60,544 bases of DNA from Cyclobacterium sp. (GCF_014762705.1 NZ_JABURL010000076.1:1-60544), one strand, 5' to 3'; shown: positions 44,417 to 54,421, counted from the stretch's first letter. Notes: a model not told the origin generated them from the sequence alone. A program made the numbers and translations.

Positions 44417-46834
44417 ATGAAGGCCCCATTAATTACCATACTGTTTTTTTTATTGGCTTCTGGCGTTTTTTCCCAAGGAATAATCCAGGGAAAAGTACTT
44501 GATTACCAGTCAAAAGGAATTTCCTATGCCAGTATATTGCTCAGGAACGAACCGGATTCCTCCCTGATAAAAGGGGCTATTTCCGACGCAAACGGAAACT
44601 ATATTTTTTCGGATATTCCTAAGGGGCAATACTTTATAGAAGTAACGATCATGGGATATGCCAAAAGTTATTCCGCTCTGTTCCCTTTCTTGGGGACTGA
44701 AAAAAATGAGTTGGCGGCTATCCTATTGAAAGAGGAGGACCAGAACCTGGATGAAGTGACCGTAACTGCCACCCGGCCACTATTTGAGTTGGAACAGGGA
44801 AAAATGGTGGTCAACGTGGCGAACAGCATTTCCGCTTCCGGCTTATCGGTCATCGATGTATTGGACAGGTCTCCCGGTGTAATGGTAAACAGACAAGGTA
44901 ATTCGCTTTCTGTCTTAGGGAAAAACGGCGTGGTTATCCTGATGAATGGCCAACGGTTCAGAATGCCCCTAGATGCTGCATATCAGATGCTGGCAGGGCT
45001 GAATTCGAGTGATGTTGAAAAGATTGAAATCATCACCGTCCCACCTGCCAACTATGATGCGGATGGTGATGCCGGATTTATCAATATCGTGATGAAAAAG
45101 GACAATGATATGATTGGCACCAATGGCTCTCTGACCATCGGACAAGGCTATGGATCAGGCTATAATGGCAATATGAGCTTCAATCTCAACCATCAAGGGC
45201 CAAAATTCAGTTGGTTTGGTCTTTTGTCCACGGCTTATGTAGATCAGGTTCAGGAATGGGAACAATTTAGAGGCAACAATAACGGATTTGAAGACATTGG
45301 TATTGATACAAACACCGATAGGTTTTCCACTAGAAAGTCTATCAATTATCAGGCAGGATTTGACTACAAATTAAGTACAAACACCATCTTCAGTGGCTTG
45401 GTCAGTGGCTATACTAACCGTTGGGATATGACCGCACCCAATGTCACAAAATCCAATTATTCCATCTCCCCGGATACCCTTTTTAGAATGACAACGGTAG
45501 AAGTTAATAAATGGAGTCATATCATGGGCAATATCAATCTTCAGCATACATTCCAAAATGGTCAGGTCATCAGTACCAATGTAGATTACCTGACCTACAA
45601 AAATTCCAACCCGTCCGGGTATACCATTATCAATTATGATGAATCCAATGATTTGATCGGATCAGAGGAATTCAGAATAACCAAAGATACCCCAATTGAG
45701 CTTTGGGTGACAGATCTTAACCACTCCATGAAAATCGGGGAATCAGTAGCCGTAGAATCAGGTGTCCGGGGCACTTTTTCAAAATTCACCAATACAGTTA
45801 CTTTCGAAGAAAAACTTGGTTCAGATTGGATAATTAATCCCAATTTCAGCAGCGATGGCCTTCTCAATGAAGATATTCTGGCAGCTTTTTCCACAGCAAA
45901 AATTGAATTTGATGAAAAAACTACCTTAAATGCCGGGTTAAGGTACGAGAACACCAAAACCAACCTGACGACCGTTTCAGGAGAAAAAATCGTTGACAGG
46001 CATTACGGGGATTACTTTCCAACGGCATTTTTATCCAGAAAAATAAATGATGACAACCTGGTACAGGTATCCTATGGACGCAGGATTACCCGCCCTACTT
46101 TCAACGAAATGGCACCTTTCGTGTTTTTTTCTGACCCTTTTACCTTTTTCGCCGGAAATGAAAACATCCTCCCTACCTATACCAACACCCTCAAAACAGA
46201 TTATTCCTACAAAAGTTGGATTTTCTCGGTGCAGCATAGCATGGATAAAGATGTAATTGCACAATTTCAACCTACCCTAAATGAAGATACCAACACCGTA
46301 TTCCTTAAAACAGAAAATATCGACCAAAGGCAGACGGTATCCATGATTGTCGCTTTCCCCTTGCAATTGACTTCTTGGTGGGAAACCCAAAACAACTTCA
46401 CGGCAAATTATCAGAAAGTCAATTCAGAACTGAATGGAGAGGCTTATGATGTTGATCAGAAAGGTATTCAGGTAGTGCTCACAAATACTTTTACACTTCC
46501 CAAAAAATACACGATTGAGTTGATGGGGTATTATATGTCTCCCAGTATCATGGGATATTACAAGGTACTTTCGCGGGGCTTTCTCAACCTGGGAATCCAA
46601 AAAGAATTCCAAAAGGCAGGAGTGTTGAGGTTATCCTGCAACGATATACTCGAAACCAGTCAACTCAGGTGGAGATCATTTGATGGTGCTGATTTAGAAT
46701 TTTCGGGCAGGTTAAAGTTTGAAAAAAGAGTATTTATGGCTACCTACACCTACAAGTTTGGAAACAGCAAGATCAAAGGTACCAGAGACAGAAATGTAGG
46801 CTCCCAGGAAGAACAGAGAAGGGTGACCAATTGA
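44417..46834 (+). CDS. TonB-dependent receptor, outer-membrane beta-barrel family
   Basis: An 805-residue outer-membrane protein. Signal peptide to ~19 (GVFSQ). Residues ~21-100 are a carboxypeptidase-regulatory-like beta sandwich (GKVLDYQSKGISYASILLRN). The plug contains DEVTVTATRPLFELEQGKMV, IDVLDRSPGVMVNRQGNSLS and IEIITVPPANYDADG. The barrel continues to YTYKFGNSKIKG, with OMP_b-brl_3-type strands such as SYGRRITRPTFNEMAPFVF. It lacks a SusD partner, so it is not a Sus-type glycan importer. Substrate unknown. C-terminal strand ends with a Lys/Arg-rich tail. Confidence 0.9.
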   Translation: MKAPLITILFFLLASGVFSQGIIQGKVLDYQSKGISYASILLRNEPDSSLIKGAISDANGNYIFSDIPKGQYFIEVTIMGYAKSYSALFPFLGTEKNELAAILLKEEDQNLDEVTVTATRPLFELEQGKMVVNVANSISASGLSVIDVLDRSPGVMVNRQGNSLSVLGKNGVVILMNGQRFRMPLDAAYQMLAGLNSSDVEKIEIITVPPANYDADGDAGFINIVMKKDNDMIGTNGSLTIGQGYGSGYNGNMSFNLNHQGPKFSWFGLLSTAYVDQVQEWEQFRGNNNGFEDIGIDTNTDRFSTRKSINYQAGFDYKLSTNTIFSGLVSGYTNRWDMTAPNVTKSNYSISPDTLFRMTTVEVNKWSHIMGNINLQHTFQNGQVISTNVDYLTYKNSNPSGYTIINYDESNDLIGSEEFRITKDTPIELWVTDLNHSMKIGESVAVESGVRGTFSKFTNTVTFEEKLGSDWIINPNFSSDGLLNEDILAAFSTAKIEFDEKTTLNAGLRYENTKTNLTTVSGEKIVDRHYGDYFPTAFLSRKINDDNLVQVSYGRRITRPTFNEMAPFVFFSDPFTFFAGNENILPTYTNTLKTDYSYKSWIFSVQHSMDKDVIAQFQPTLNEDTNTVFLKTENIDQRQTVSMIVAFPLQLTSWWETQNNFTANYQKVNSELNGEAYDVDQKGIQVVLTNTFTLPKKYTIELMGYYMSPSIMGYYKVLSRGFLNLGIQKEFQKAGVLRLSCNDILETSQLRWRSFDGADLEFSGRLKFEKRVFMATYTYKFGNSKIKGTRDRNVGSQEEQRRVTN

Positions 46835-47102
46835 TCAAAAGAAAATAAATTGATGCAATCGGACAAAAAAGGAGTGGCCTCGTCCTTTATGCCTTTCATT
46901 TCATAAATATAAAGGTTAAATTTTAATCTGCTTTATCACTGAAAGCCAGACCTTAGTCCGTCATTGATTTTTCCAAAATCAAAAAATAAACGATCCCTAT
47001 GAAATCAGAAAAACCAGAATACTACTGATCGAGACCTATAGCCTACGGATATTTCCATGCCGGAATTCTTAATTGAAATCGAATTGGAAGAACATAAACC
47101 TT
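46835..47102. other. Intergenic stretch before the palindrome, no gene seen
   Basis: About 270 bp with no credible ORF. Together with the palindrome it makes a 344 bp gap between the TonB receptor and the NTF2-like gene. Confidence 0.45.
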
Positions 47103-47149
47103 ACTAACTAACTTTTCCAAAGTTTAAAACTTTGGAAAAGTTAGTTAGT
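47103..47149. repeat. 47-bp perfect palindrome
   Basis: Two 23-nt arms that are exact complements (left arm starts ACTAACTAACTTTTCCAAAG, right arm ends CTTTGGAAAAGTTAGTTAGT) around one central A at 47126. It would form a long hairpin or cruciform upstream of the NTF2-like/alcohol dehydrogenase genes. It may be a bidirectional terminator for the TonB receptor, or a REP-like element. Confidence 0.85.
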
Positions 47150-47178
47150 AACTTAACAAGTTAAACAGAAAGAATTTA

Positions 47179-47607
47179 ATGAAAACACATAAAGATGATT
47201 TAAAAAATGTCACCCAAAATAGGGCTGTAATAGATTCACTCTATAAGGCCTTTGCCGTAGGTGATATCCCTACAGTCCTAGGTATCATGGATCCAAATAT
47301 CATTTGGAATGAAGCCGAAGGCAATGTGTATGCAGATGGCAATCCGTACAAAGGACCGGAAGCGGTATTGAATGGTGTTTTTGCGCGCATTGGTGAGGAA
47401 CATGAATATTTTAACTTGAAGGATATCGAGTTGCACGAGATGTTCAATGATAAGGTGTTGGCCACCTTACGCTATGATGCCAAATACAAAAATGGGGGAA
47501 ATTATGACGCCCAAGTAGCGCATTTTTGGACACTTAAAGGCGGGAAAGTGATTGGTTTTCAGCAATATGTGGATACGAAAAAATTACATGATGCCTTAAG
47601 TAAGTAA
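47179..47607 (+). CDS. NTF2-like ketosteroid-isomerase-type protein
   Basis: A 142-residue cytoplasmic SnoaL-like protein: VIDSLYKAFAVGDIPTVLGI, then MDPNIIWNEAEGN, YKGPEAVLNGVFARIGEEHE, and WTLKGGKVIGFQQYVDTKKL. The pattern with Trp, Asn-Glu at the base of the cavity and the final VIGFQQYVDT is typical of this family in oxidative/stress clusters. It is followed 88 nt downstream by the zinc alcohol dehydrogenase, and probably shares its transcript. Confidence 0.85.
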   Translation: MKTHKDDLKNVTQNRAVIDSLYKAFAVGDIPTVLGIMDPNIIWNEAEGNVYADGNPYKGPEAVLNGVFARIGEEHEYFNLKDIELHEMFNDKVLATLRYDAKYKNGGNYDAQVAHFWTLKGGKVIGFQQYVDTKKLHDALSK

Positions 47608-47694
47608 AAAAAAAAAGCATCATAATAGGTTAAAATCAAAAAATTTAATTTACACCCATTCGACAATACCAACAAGTAAAACTAAATCAAAAAT

Positions 47695-48699
47695 ATGAAC
47701 GTATCCGCATATGCCGCCAATGGCCCCCATGAAAAGTTAAAACCCTTTTCTTACGAACTGGGAGAATTAGGTACTGAGCAAGTCGATATCAGGGTAATCA
47801 ACTGTGGCATTTGCCACTCAGATCTTAGTATGATGAATAATGACTGGGGAATGACGGCCTATCCCATTGTTCCCGGCCATGAAATCATAGGTGAGGTTGT
47901 CGCCGCAGGCAATGCTGTCAAAAATGTAAAAGTCGGGGATAAGGTCGGTTTGGGTTGGCTTTCTGGTTCCTGCATGTCTTGTCATGAGTGTATGAATGGC
48001 TCCCATCACCTGTGCTCTACAGCCGAATTCACTATTGGTGGCAGACATGGTGGCTTTGCTGACTACGTTAGAAGCCATTGGTCCTGGGCAATACCGCTAC
48101 CAGAGGGTATCGATCTGGACAAAGCCGGTCCCTTGCTCTGTGGGGGTATTACCGTGTTTAACCCGATCATTATAGCGGGAGTCAAAGCAACGGATAAAGT
48201 TGGCGTCATTGGCATTGGAGGCTTGGGCCATATGGCACTCAAATTCCTGAACAAATGGGGTTGTGAAGTCATTGCTTTTAGCTCCAACCCTGATAAAAAG
48301 AAGTCCATCCTGGAAATGGGGGCCACGCAGGTTGTGGATTCCACAAATCCAGAGGAACTGGCCAAAATTGCGGGAAGTTTGAGTTTCATTCTCAATACGA
48401 CCAATGTTACATTGGATTGGAATTCGTATTTGACAGTTTTAGCCCCAAAAGGAAAGTTTCACAATGTGGGAGCGGTATTAGAACCGATGGCTATTCCTGC
48501 ATTTTCTCTGATTATGGGGGAAAAGTCTGTTGCAGGAAGTCCTCTCGGAAGCCCGGCCTTGACACGAACCATGCTGGAATTCTGCGTACGACACGACATT
48601 TATCCGATTACAGAAGAATTCCCCATGTCTCAAGTCAATGAAGCGATGGAACATCTGGAATCAGGGAAGGCCCGTTTCCGAATAGTACTGAAAAATTAA
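47695..48699 (+). CDS. Zinc-dependent alcohol dehydrogenase (CAD/YjgB-like)
   Basis: A 334-residue medium-chain dehydrogenase. Catalytic zinc ligands Cys40 (CGICHSDL) and His62-Glu63 (GHEIIGEV); structural zinc ligands Cys93, Cys96, Cys99 and Cys107 (GSCMSCHECMNGSHHLC). The Rossmann motif is VGVIGIGGLGHMALKF. The spacing and CGICHSDLSM sequence fit the cinnamyl-alcohol-dehydrogenase-like/aldehyde reductase branch that uses NADPH. It probably reduces aldehydes, perhaps as part of a detoxification series with the neighbouring NTF2-like and SDR/MDR genes. Confidence 0.92.
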   Translation: MNVSAYAANGPHEKLKPFSYELGELGTEQVDIRVINCGICHSDLSMMNNDWGMTAYPIVPGHEIIGEVVAAGNAVKNVKVGDKVGLGWLSGSCMSCHECMNGSHHLCSTAEFTIGGRHGGFADYVRSHWSWAIPLPEGIDLDKAGPLLCGGITVFNPIIIAGVKATDKVGVIGIGGLGHMALKFLNKWGCEVIAFSSNPDKKKSILEMGATQVVDSTNPEELAKIAGSLSFILNTTNVTLDWNSYLTVLAPKGKFHNVGAVLEPMAIPAFSLIMGEKSVAGSPLGSPALTRTMLEFCVRHDIYPITEEFPMSQVNEAMEHLESGKARFRIVLKN

Positions 48700-48798
48700 A
48701 GGGTAGCAACATCGCAGGATTAAGCAGTTGTCGTCAAAAAGGGGTACGCCGAAAACCGATTTAGTGTAGTCAGTTAGTAAACAAAAAAAAAATTAATT

Positions 48799-49434
48799 AT
48801 GGAATTGAAAGTTATTGGATTAGGCTTGGGAAGAACCGGCACTTATTCGTTGAAAACAGCACTCGAACAACTACAACTGGGTCCTTGCCACCATATGGAG
48901 CGTGTGGCGCAAAACATGCCCGTTCAACTGCCACTTTGGAATGAGCTATTGAATCATCCGACCAACTTTGACGCTGTTTATGAAGGCATGCAGAGCGCCG
49001 TTGATTGGCCTACCGCTGCCTTCTACCAAGAGCTGTATGCAGCGTATCCGAATGCCAGGTTTATTTTAACACACCGTAGCAAAGAATCGTGGGCAGAAAG
49101 CTTTGGTTCTACAATCTACAAACTGCTTAGCGAGCGGGAAAACACACCAGCTCCGGTTCAGGAATGGCTCAATATGGTGGTGAAGGTGATTGAAAAATCA
49201 GGTTTTCCAATGGGCCTTGATTTCGACGGCCTGGCAGAAAGATATGAAGCACATAATAAAGCGGTACAGGATTTAATCCCACCCGAGCAGCTACTGGTAT
49301 ATCAGGTAAAGGAAGGATGGGAACCTTTGTGCCAGTTTTTAAACGTAGAGGCCCCTAAAGCAGCATTTCCCCGCACCAATAACCGTGAAGAATTCTGGGA
49401 TTTGGTGAACGCTGCCACAAAGCCAGCATCTTGA
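48799..49434 (+). CDS. Sulfotransferase-family protein
   Basis: A 211-residue protein with a PAPS-binding-type P-loop at its start (IGLGLGRTGTYSLKTALEQL) and the second conserved segment FILTHRSKESWAESFGS, as in the Sulfotransfer_4 family. DWPTAAFYQELYAAYPNARF is also typical. It would transfer sulfate from PAPS to an unknown acceptor, though family members without tested activity are common. It is encoded among redox enzymes, which gives no clear acceptor. Confidence 0.85.
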   Translation: MELKVIGLGLGRTGTYSLKTALEQLQLGPCHHMERVAQNMPVQLPLWNELLNHPTNFDAVYEGMQSAVDWPTAAFYQELYAAYPNARFILTHRSKESWAESFGSTIYKLLSERENTPAPVQEWLNMVVKVIEKSGFPMGLDFDGLAERYEAHNKAVQDLIPPEQLLVYQVKEGWEPLCQFLNVEAPKAAFPRTNNREEFWDLVNAATKPAS

Positions 49435-49782
49435 TGCTTGCTTTATTCCACTGATCATGTATTCTACAAAAGCAATGGATTCGTATTGCTTGAATCCATG
49501 ATAGCTAATACGGTTTTTTCACTTACAAGAATTCTAGTTCTTCCGTGAATTCTAAATGAAAAATATACAACAGCCACCGAGAAGAAAAACCAACTGAACT
49601 TACAGTAACATAAGCAGAAAAGTCGAAAATAGAACAGACGTAAAACCAAATTTAACAATTATGAAATCGACACGATTAAAATCATCATTAAACACGCAGG
49701 GCAATGATTTTTTTATTCGTCAAAGATTCCATAGCCTGCCCCGACTAATCGGAGTGACCTTTAAAAAACAAAATATAAACCC
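49435..49782. other. Intergenic stretch, no gene seen
   Basis: About 350 bp. One long AT-rich minus frame (49658-49464) is of biased composition. No repeat or RNA noticed. Confidence 0.45.
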
Positions 49783-50721
49783 ATGAAAAAAGTAGGCATC
49801 ATCGGGGGTTCAGGCTTTATTGGAAGCTATAACACCCAAAAGTTTTTGAATGAAGGATACCAGGTAAAAGTAACTACAACAGACCTTTCCAAAAAAGAAA
49901 AGTACCAGCATTTGCTCGGACTCGAAAAGGCCGGAAATTTGGAAATTGCACAACTTGATGTTGAAAACAAATCAGAGTTGCTTGATTTTTTGAAAGACTG
50001 TGAAATCGTTATTCACGGAGGAACACCCTTTCAATTGGATGTGAAAGACCTTCAGAAAGAATTGTTTGATCCTACCATCAAAGGAACGGAAAACTTTCTT
50101 GAAGCAGTCCTAAAAACTCCCGGAGTTGAGAAAGTTGTATTTATTGCATCCGTAGCAGCTTACAACACAAACTTTCCATTTTTACCTAAGGGAAAAATGG
50201 AAAGTGACCAAATCAGTGAAATTGATACACCATTTATGAGCGATGAAGGCATTCCTTATGCCCAGGCAAAGTTCATTGCTAATCAGACCGTTGATAAATT
50301 TATTTCTGACCACCCCAGGCTAAATTTTGAAATCACCTCTGTTTCTCCGGTGGGTGTCATGGGAAAATCAATGTCAAACAGGGAGGATTCCACTTCAACG
50401 GGTATTCAATTTTTGTTTAAGAATAAAATCGCCCCAAACCCATTCATCCAAATGATCTATGACATGGATGTATTGTGGGCATTGGTAGATGTAGAAGATG
50501 TGGCTGATGCCATTTACAAAGCGGCTACAACCAAAAACATCCATGGGAAAAATTACCTTTTGTCAAGCGAAAGTTATAAGGTATCGGATATCACATTGAT
50601 GCTGAATAATCAAGCTCCTAAAGACAAGCCTCAAATCGTTTACAGTTCCGATTTGGCACTAAAAGACTTGGGGATAAACTTTAAACCGGCAAGTATTCCT
50701 TTAAATAACTATTCCTCTTAA
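49783..50721 (+). CDS. NAD-dependent epimerase/dehydratase family protein
   Basis: A 312-residue extended SDR. The nucleotide-binding motif GIIGGSGFIGSYNTQKFL is at residues ~4-21. The middle has VIHGGTPFQLDV, KGTENFLEAVLKTPGVEKVV, FIASVAAYNT and a Tyr/Lys pair YAQAKF. VSPVGVMGKS is at the substrate pocket. The architecture fits the dihydroflavonol/aldehyde reductase-like branch (NAD(P)-dependent reductase of ketones or aldehydes) rather than a nucleotide-sugar epimerase. Substrate unknown. Confidence 0.88.
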   Translation: MKKVGIIGGSGFIGSYNTQKFLNEGYQVKVTTTDLSKKEKYQHLLGLEKAGNLEIAQLDVENKSELLDFLKDCEIVIHGGTPFQLDVKDLQKELFDPTIKGTENFLEAVLKTPGVEKVVFIASVAAYNTNFPFLPKGKMESDQISEIDTPFMSDEGIPYAQAKFIANQTVDKFISDHPRLNFEITSVSPVGVMGKSMSNREDSTSTGIQFLFKNKIAPNPFIQMIYDMDVLWALVDVEDVADAIYKAATTKNIHGKNYLLSSESYKVSDITLMLNNQAPKDKPQIVYSSDLALKDLGINFKPASIPLNNYSS

Positions 50722-51300
50722 AAACCGCAATTGGTTTTATGTCTGCAAAACATGAGTCCAACCACAACGGTCAATTCAATTACATCAAAAGTAGGCTACT
50801 GTGCTAAATGGATTGCGGTGCCTATGAGGAGAAAGGATAGTGTTAAACTAACCTTCATGAATAAACTGGGTGAATGAAAAGAATTGAAGAAATTGACGGG
50901 CTTACTGCCTTCTTCCGGAGCAGAGCTGCAGGCCGGAATATTCCCCAAAAGGACACAGTATCCATTCCCAAGCCTGGGAAATATAGCTTAACCCCGAATA
51001 GCAAATCACCCCAATTTACCTTAAAAGCAGGGTAGATGGCGGATGGACAGCTAGACATGTGAAATGGAATCAGACAAAAACGCTTTGGTAGTCCATTTTT
51101 TAGAGACAGCGTAAAAAATTATACTAATGGCCTGAGTTTAATTTAAATGCTCAACAAATTCCCAATAGTATATCATCTAGAAAATGATGCCCTTTTTTCA
51201 TTAAAGTATTGTCACTCGATTTGTGATGAAATGCCTCAATCCTTTTTCAAACAATGCGGTTGGTAAAAGGTTACCTACCTTTAAGAAAAACCACAAAAAC
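50722..51300. other. Intergenic stretch, no gene seen
   Basis: About 580 bp; contains only a spurious frame on the minus strand and the extension upstream of the SDR start. No repeat, RNA or clear promoter identified. Confidence 0.45.
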
Positions 51301-52206
51301 ATGAACCAGACGCATAATTTACCAGAACAAAATGGGCGCATTTTTATCGTTACAGGAGCCAATACAGGCTTGGGTTATGAGAATAGCCTATCATTGGCTA
51401 AAAAAGGAGCGAAAGTGATTATGGCCTGCCGGAGCCTGGAAAAAGGCAACGCCGCTAAAGAGATAATAAAAAAAGAAGTACCAAAGGCAGATGTAGAAGT
51501 GATGGAAATTGATTTAAGTAGTCTGAATGCTGTGCGGAATTTTGCCAAAGCCTATCAATCAAAATATGACCGCTTGGATGTTTTGATTAATAATGCTGGC
51601 GTCATGATGCCTCCTTATACCAAGACAAAAGATGGCTATGAATTACAGTTCGAGGCTAATTTCCTGGGACATTTCCTTCTTACTGGCCTACTATTGGATA
51701 CAATCCTAAAAACACCCAATTCCAGGATAGTAAACTTAAGCTCAATCGCTCACAAAAATGGGAAGATCAATTTTGACGACCTGCAAAGCGAGAAAAAGTA
51801 TTCCGCATCAGCCGCTTATGGTCAGTCCAAGCTGGCATGCTTACTATTTGCTTTTGAATTACATAGAAGGCTAAAGAAAGCAGGGCATGATCAAACGATA
51901 TCAACGGCTGCACATCCAGGTATTGCCACTACCGAGTTGGCCAGGCATATGCCCAAATTAGTTTATGGTATTTTGAAATACACAGTGGCACCACTACTGA
52001 CGCATGCGCCAAAAGAAGGTGCGAAACCTACCATGGTAGCGGCAATTGGTGATGCAGCAGGGGGTGACTATTTTGGCCCAACAGGATTTCAAGAGTTCAA
52101 AGGAAAGCCGGGTAAAGTATCCGGCACAGCATTAGCAAATGATGAAGATGTGGCAAAACGGCTCTGGGAAGTAGCAGAAGAATTAGTGGGAATGAAATAT
52201 TTATAA
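51301..52206 (+). CDS. Short-chain dehydrogenase/reductase (retinol-dehydrogenase-like)
   Basis: A 301-residue classical SDR. ATG 51301 is chosen because the 26-residue extension back to 51223 is not homologous-looking and the fold begins just after it. NADP motif TGANTGLG at 18-25; NNAG at 97-100; catalytic Ser147/148 (NLSSIAH), Tyr173 and Lys177 (YGQSK). It resembles the retinol dehydrogenase/protochlorophyllide reductase-like SDRs that reduce lipophilic ketones and aldehydes. It fits the surrounding series of dehydrogenases. Confidence 0.93.
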   Translation: MNQTHNLPEQNGRIFIVTGANTGLGYENSLSLAKKGAKVIMACRSLEKGNAAKEIIKKEVPKADVEVMEIDLSSLNAVRNFAKAYQSKYDRLDVLINNAGVMMPPYTKTKDGYELQFEANFLGHFLLTGLLLDTILKTPNSRIVNLSSIAHKNGKINFDDLQSEKKYSASAAYGQSKLACLLFAFELHRRLKKAGHDQTISTAAHPGIATTELARHMPKLVYGILKYTVAPLLTHAPKEGAKPTMVAAIGDAAGGDYFGPTGFQEFKGKPGKVSGTALANDEDVAKRLWEVAEELVGMKYL

Positions 52207-52491
52207 TAGTTGCCGTAATCCAAAACACTATGATTTTTTTCCTCCTTAAATGAAAAACCTACTTGTTTTGAGCTAGCGCACAGGTAATCGTCTTAAAATA
52301 CCCTACTTTTAATGTATGTAACCGTTTTCGGCTTATATTTCCAATAGATCAGTGGGAGATGGCCAAATTGACTGGAAAATGACCTTCGATGCGGTAGGTA
52401 TGCAAGTTTGAGCATAAATGCGGTTGCAGTTCTCATGCTTCAGACAATCGGGTTTCAACAGACTTGTGTAAACGAAAAAGCCGCTTAGAAA

Positions 52492-53472
52492 ATGAAAGCC
52501 GCAGGATTTATAAAATACGGAAAACCGGAAAAAGTACTTGAAATCAAAGAGGTGGATTTCCCAATTCCAGGAAAAGGAGAGGTATTGGTTAGCATTGTGG
52601 CTACAGCAATAAATGACTACGATTGGAGCCTGGTAAGGGGCAAACCCTACCTCTACCGACTATTATTTGGCCTGTTTAAGCCCAAGGCGCAAATCCCTGG
52701 AATGGAATTAGCAGGAATTGTGCAGGAGGTCGGTTCAGACGTGACAAAATTTACTGTTGGAGATGCTGTTTATGGGGATATTTCGGCATTCGGCTTTGGA
52801 ACCTTTGCCGAAAACGTCTGCATTGATGCAAATGCATTGGAAAAAAAAACTGTTGACCTTGGTTTCGATGAGGCAAGCGCCGTTCCTCATGCATTCTGCC
52901 TTGCCATCCAGGCGCTACGGGACCTGGGAAATATTAAAAAAGGGCAGAAAATCCTTATCAACGGTGCCGGTGGTGGTGTAGGAACCTTTGCTGTGCAGTT
53001 GGCCAAACTGGAAGGTTGTGTGGTAACCGGAGTTGATTCAGGAGAGAAACTGGAGCAAATGAAAGCCAACGGGTACGATTACGTCATGGACTTCAAGCAA
53101 ACCAATTTCACAAGGAGGGGCGAGACCTATGATTTGATCCTGGATTGCAAAACAAACCAATATCCCTGGTCTTACTTAAGGGCGTTGCGCCCCAAAGGAA
53201 AATACATTACCATCGGAGGCAAACCGGCAAGCTTAATAAATACGCTCTTTTTCAGCAAAATACTATCCTTATTTTCCTCCAAAAAGCTTCAAATACTAAG
53301 TTTGAAATCCAACAAGGATTTGAGCTATTTTCAGGAACTCTTTAACAAAAAAAACATTAAAATCGTCATTGACGGACCTTATTCACTCGAAGACATCCCA
53401 AGACTCATACAATACTTCGGTGAAGGAAAGCATCAGGGCAAGGTGGTGATCAGGCTGGAGCATACTAAATAA
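52492..53472 (+). CDS. NAD(P)-dependent zinc-free MDR oxidoreductase (quinone reductase-like)
   Basis: A 326-residue medium-chain dehydrogenase. Starts MKAAGFIKYGKPEKVLEIKE, has IPGMELAGIVQEVGSDVTKF, the Rossmann motif LINGAGGGVGTFAVQLAKLE at ~158-177 and a C-terminal HQGKVVIRLEHTK. It has no Cys/His zinc ligands in the usual places, so it belongs to the zinc-independent quinone oxidoreductase-like branch. It probably reduces quinones, enones or aldehydes with NADPH. Its insert FFSKILSLFSSKKLQIL near residue 250-265 is a family feature. Confidence 0.9.
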   Translation: MKAAGFIKYGKPEKVLEIKEVDFPIPGKGEVLVSIVATAINDYDWSLVRGKPYLYRLLFGLFKPKAQIPGMELAGIVQEVGSDVTKFTVGDAVYGDISAFGFGTFAENVCIDANALEKKTVDLGFDEASAVPHAFCLAIQALRDLGNIKKGQKILINGAGGGVGTFAVQLAKLEGCVVTGVDSGEKLEQMKANGYDYVMDFKQTNFTRRGETYDLILDCKTNQYPWSYLRALRPKGKYITIGGKPASLINTLFFSKILSLFSSKKLQILSLKSNKDLSYFQELFNKKNIKIVIDGPYSLEDIPRLIQYFGEGKHQGKVVIRLEHTK

Positions 53473-53596
53473 CTGCGTGCAGATTTGCTTTTTAGACGTC
53501 TCCCAAATCCCCGAAAAACGAAATACTCGATTTTTTTTTTGCTTTTTTCTACGTTCAAGTCATATATCTGGGTTTAGAAGACACCAATAGGCAACA

Positions 53597-54091
53597 ATGA
53601 CAAGAGACCAACTTGAAGCACTCGTAAAATACCTTCATAAGGACGCGTTTCTATGGGCAAGGCAATGTTGCGGCTTTGATGGGGAAATGGCCCGGGATGT
53701 TCTGCAACATGTTTACCTCAAGATCCTGGAAGGAAAGGCAACTTTCCACCAGCAATCGGCAGCGAAGACCTGGTTGTTTGCCGTCATCCGCTACACTTCC
53801 CTCGAATGGATACGAAAAAAACCCGTTGAAAATTCGCTTCCGGAGATCATTGAAATAGAAGACCAAATACCGGAACAGGAGGAACGGATCTCTCACGAAG
53901 CACTTATACAACTGCTTCCTGCAAGACAAAAAGAGGTGCTATTACTCGTTTTCTACCACGGCCTTACTTTGGAAAAAGCAGCCGGCATCATGCAAGTAAG
54001 CCTGGGTACCGCCCGCACACACTATGACCGGGGTAAGAAAAATCTAAAATGTTTGATAATAAACCAAAGGGAACATGAAGACAGCAAATGA
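53597..54091 (+). CDS. ECF RNA polymerase sigma factor
   Basis: A 164-residue sigma-70 family member. Region 2 contains FDGEMARDVLQHVYLKILEG and AAKTWLFAVIRYTSLEWIRK; region 4 has LIQLLPARQKEVLLLVFYHG then LTLEKAAGIMQVSLGTARTH, the -35-recognition helix-turn-helix. It overlaps the next gene by 17 nt, which encodes a single-span membrane protein, the likely anti-sigma factor. So this operon is an ECF unit that regulates itself and perhaps the Spy-like gene downstream. Confidence 0.9.
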   Translation: MTRDQLEALVKYLHKDAFLWARQCCGFDGEMARDVLQHVYLKILEGKATFHQQSAAKTWLFAVIRYTSLEWIRKKPVENSLPEIIEIEDQIPEQEERISHEALIQLLPARQKEVLLLVFYHGLTLEKAAGIMQVSLGTARTHYDRGKKNLKCLIINQREHEDSK

Positions 54092-54404
54092 ATTAAAGGA
54101 TCCGGTGCTCGAAGATTTCTTCGCGGCATACAAACGGCATGACGGCCATTTGCCGATTCCGGAATTTCCAAAACGTCACAAGAAAACTAAAAAAAGAGTA
54201 CTTGCCATTTTAGGGATAGCAGCTTCCCTGGCTGTTGGGGTATTCTATTTTCAAAAGGGAGAGGAAGAAATTTCCCTTGAACGGGACGTGTTGGTAATCT
54301 CCCTGGAGAAAAACGAAAATCAGGACCCAACTATTGTTGTGACGGCGACTACTTCCATGGATATCTGGGAATCGCCCACCTCATCTCTATTAACCGAATT
54401 CTAA
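54075..54404 (+). CDS. Putative anti-sigma factor, single-span membrane protein
   Basis: A 109-residue protein with an N-terminal cytosolic part (FFAAYKRHDGHLPIPEFPKR), a basic stretch KRHKKTKKR, one transmembrane helix VLAILGIAASLAVGVFYFQ at ~44-62 and a short periplasmic part. It overlaps the sigma factor gene and precedes the Spy-like gene by 17 nt. The position and topology suggest an anti-sigma factor that senses a periplasmic signal; no canonical zinc motif is present. The family is not recognised by sequence. Confidence 0.7.
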   Translation: MKTANELKDPVLEDFFAAYKRHDGHLPIPEFPKRHKKTKKRVLAILGIAASLAVGVFYFQKGEEEISLERDVLVISLEKNENQDPTIVVTATTSMDIWESPTSSLLTEF

Positions 54405-54421
54405 CAAAACCCCTAAATAAA

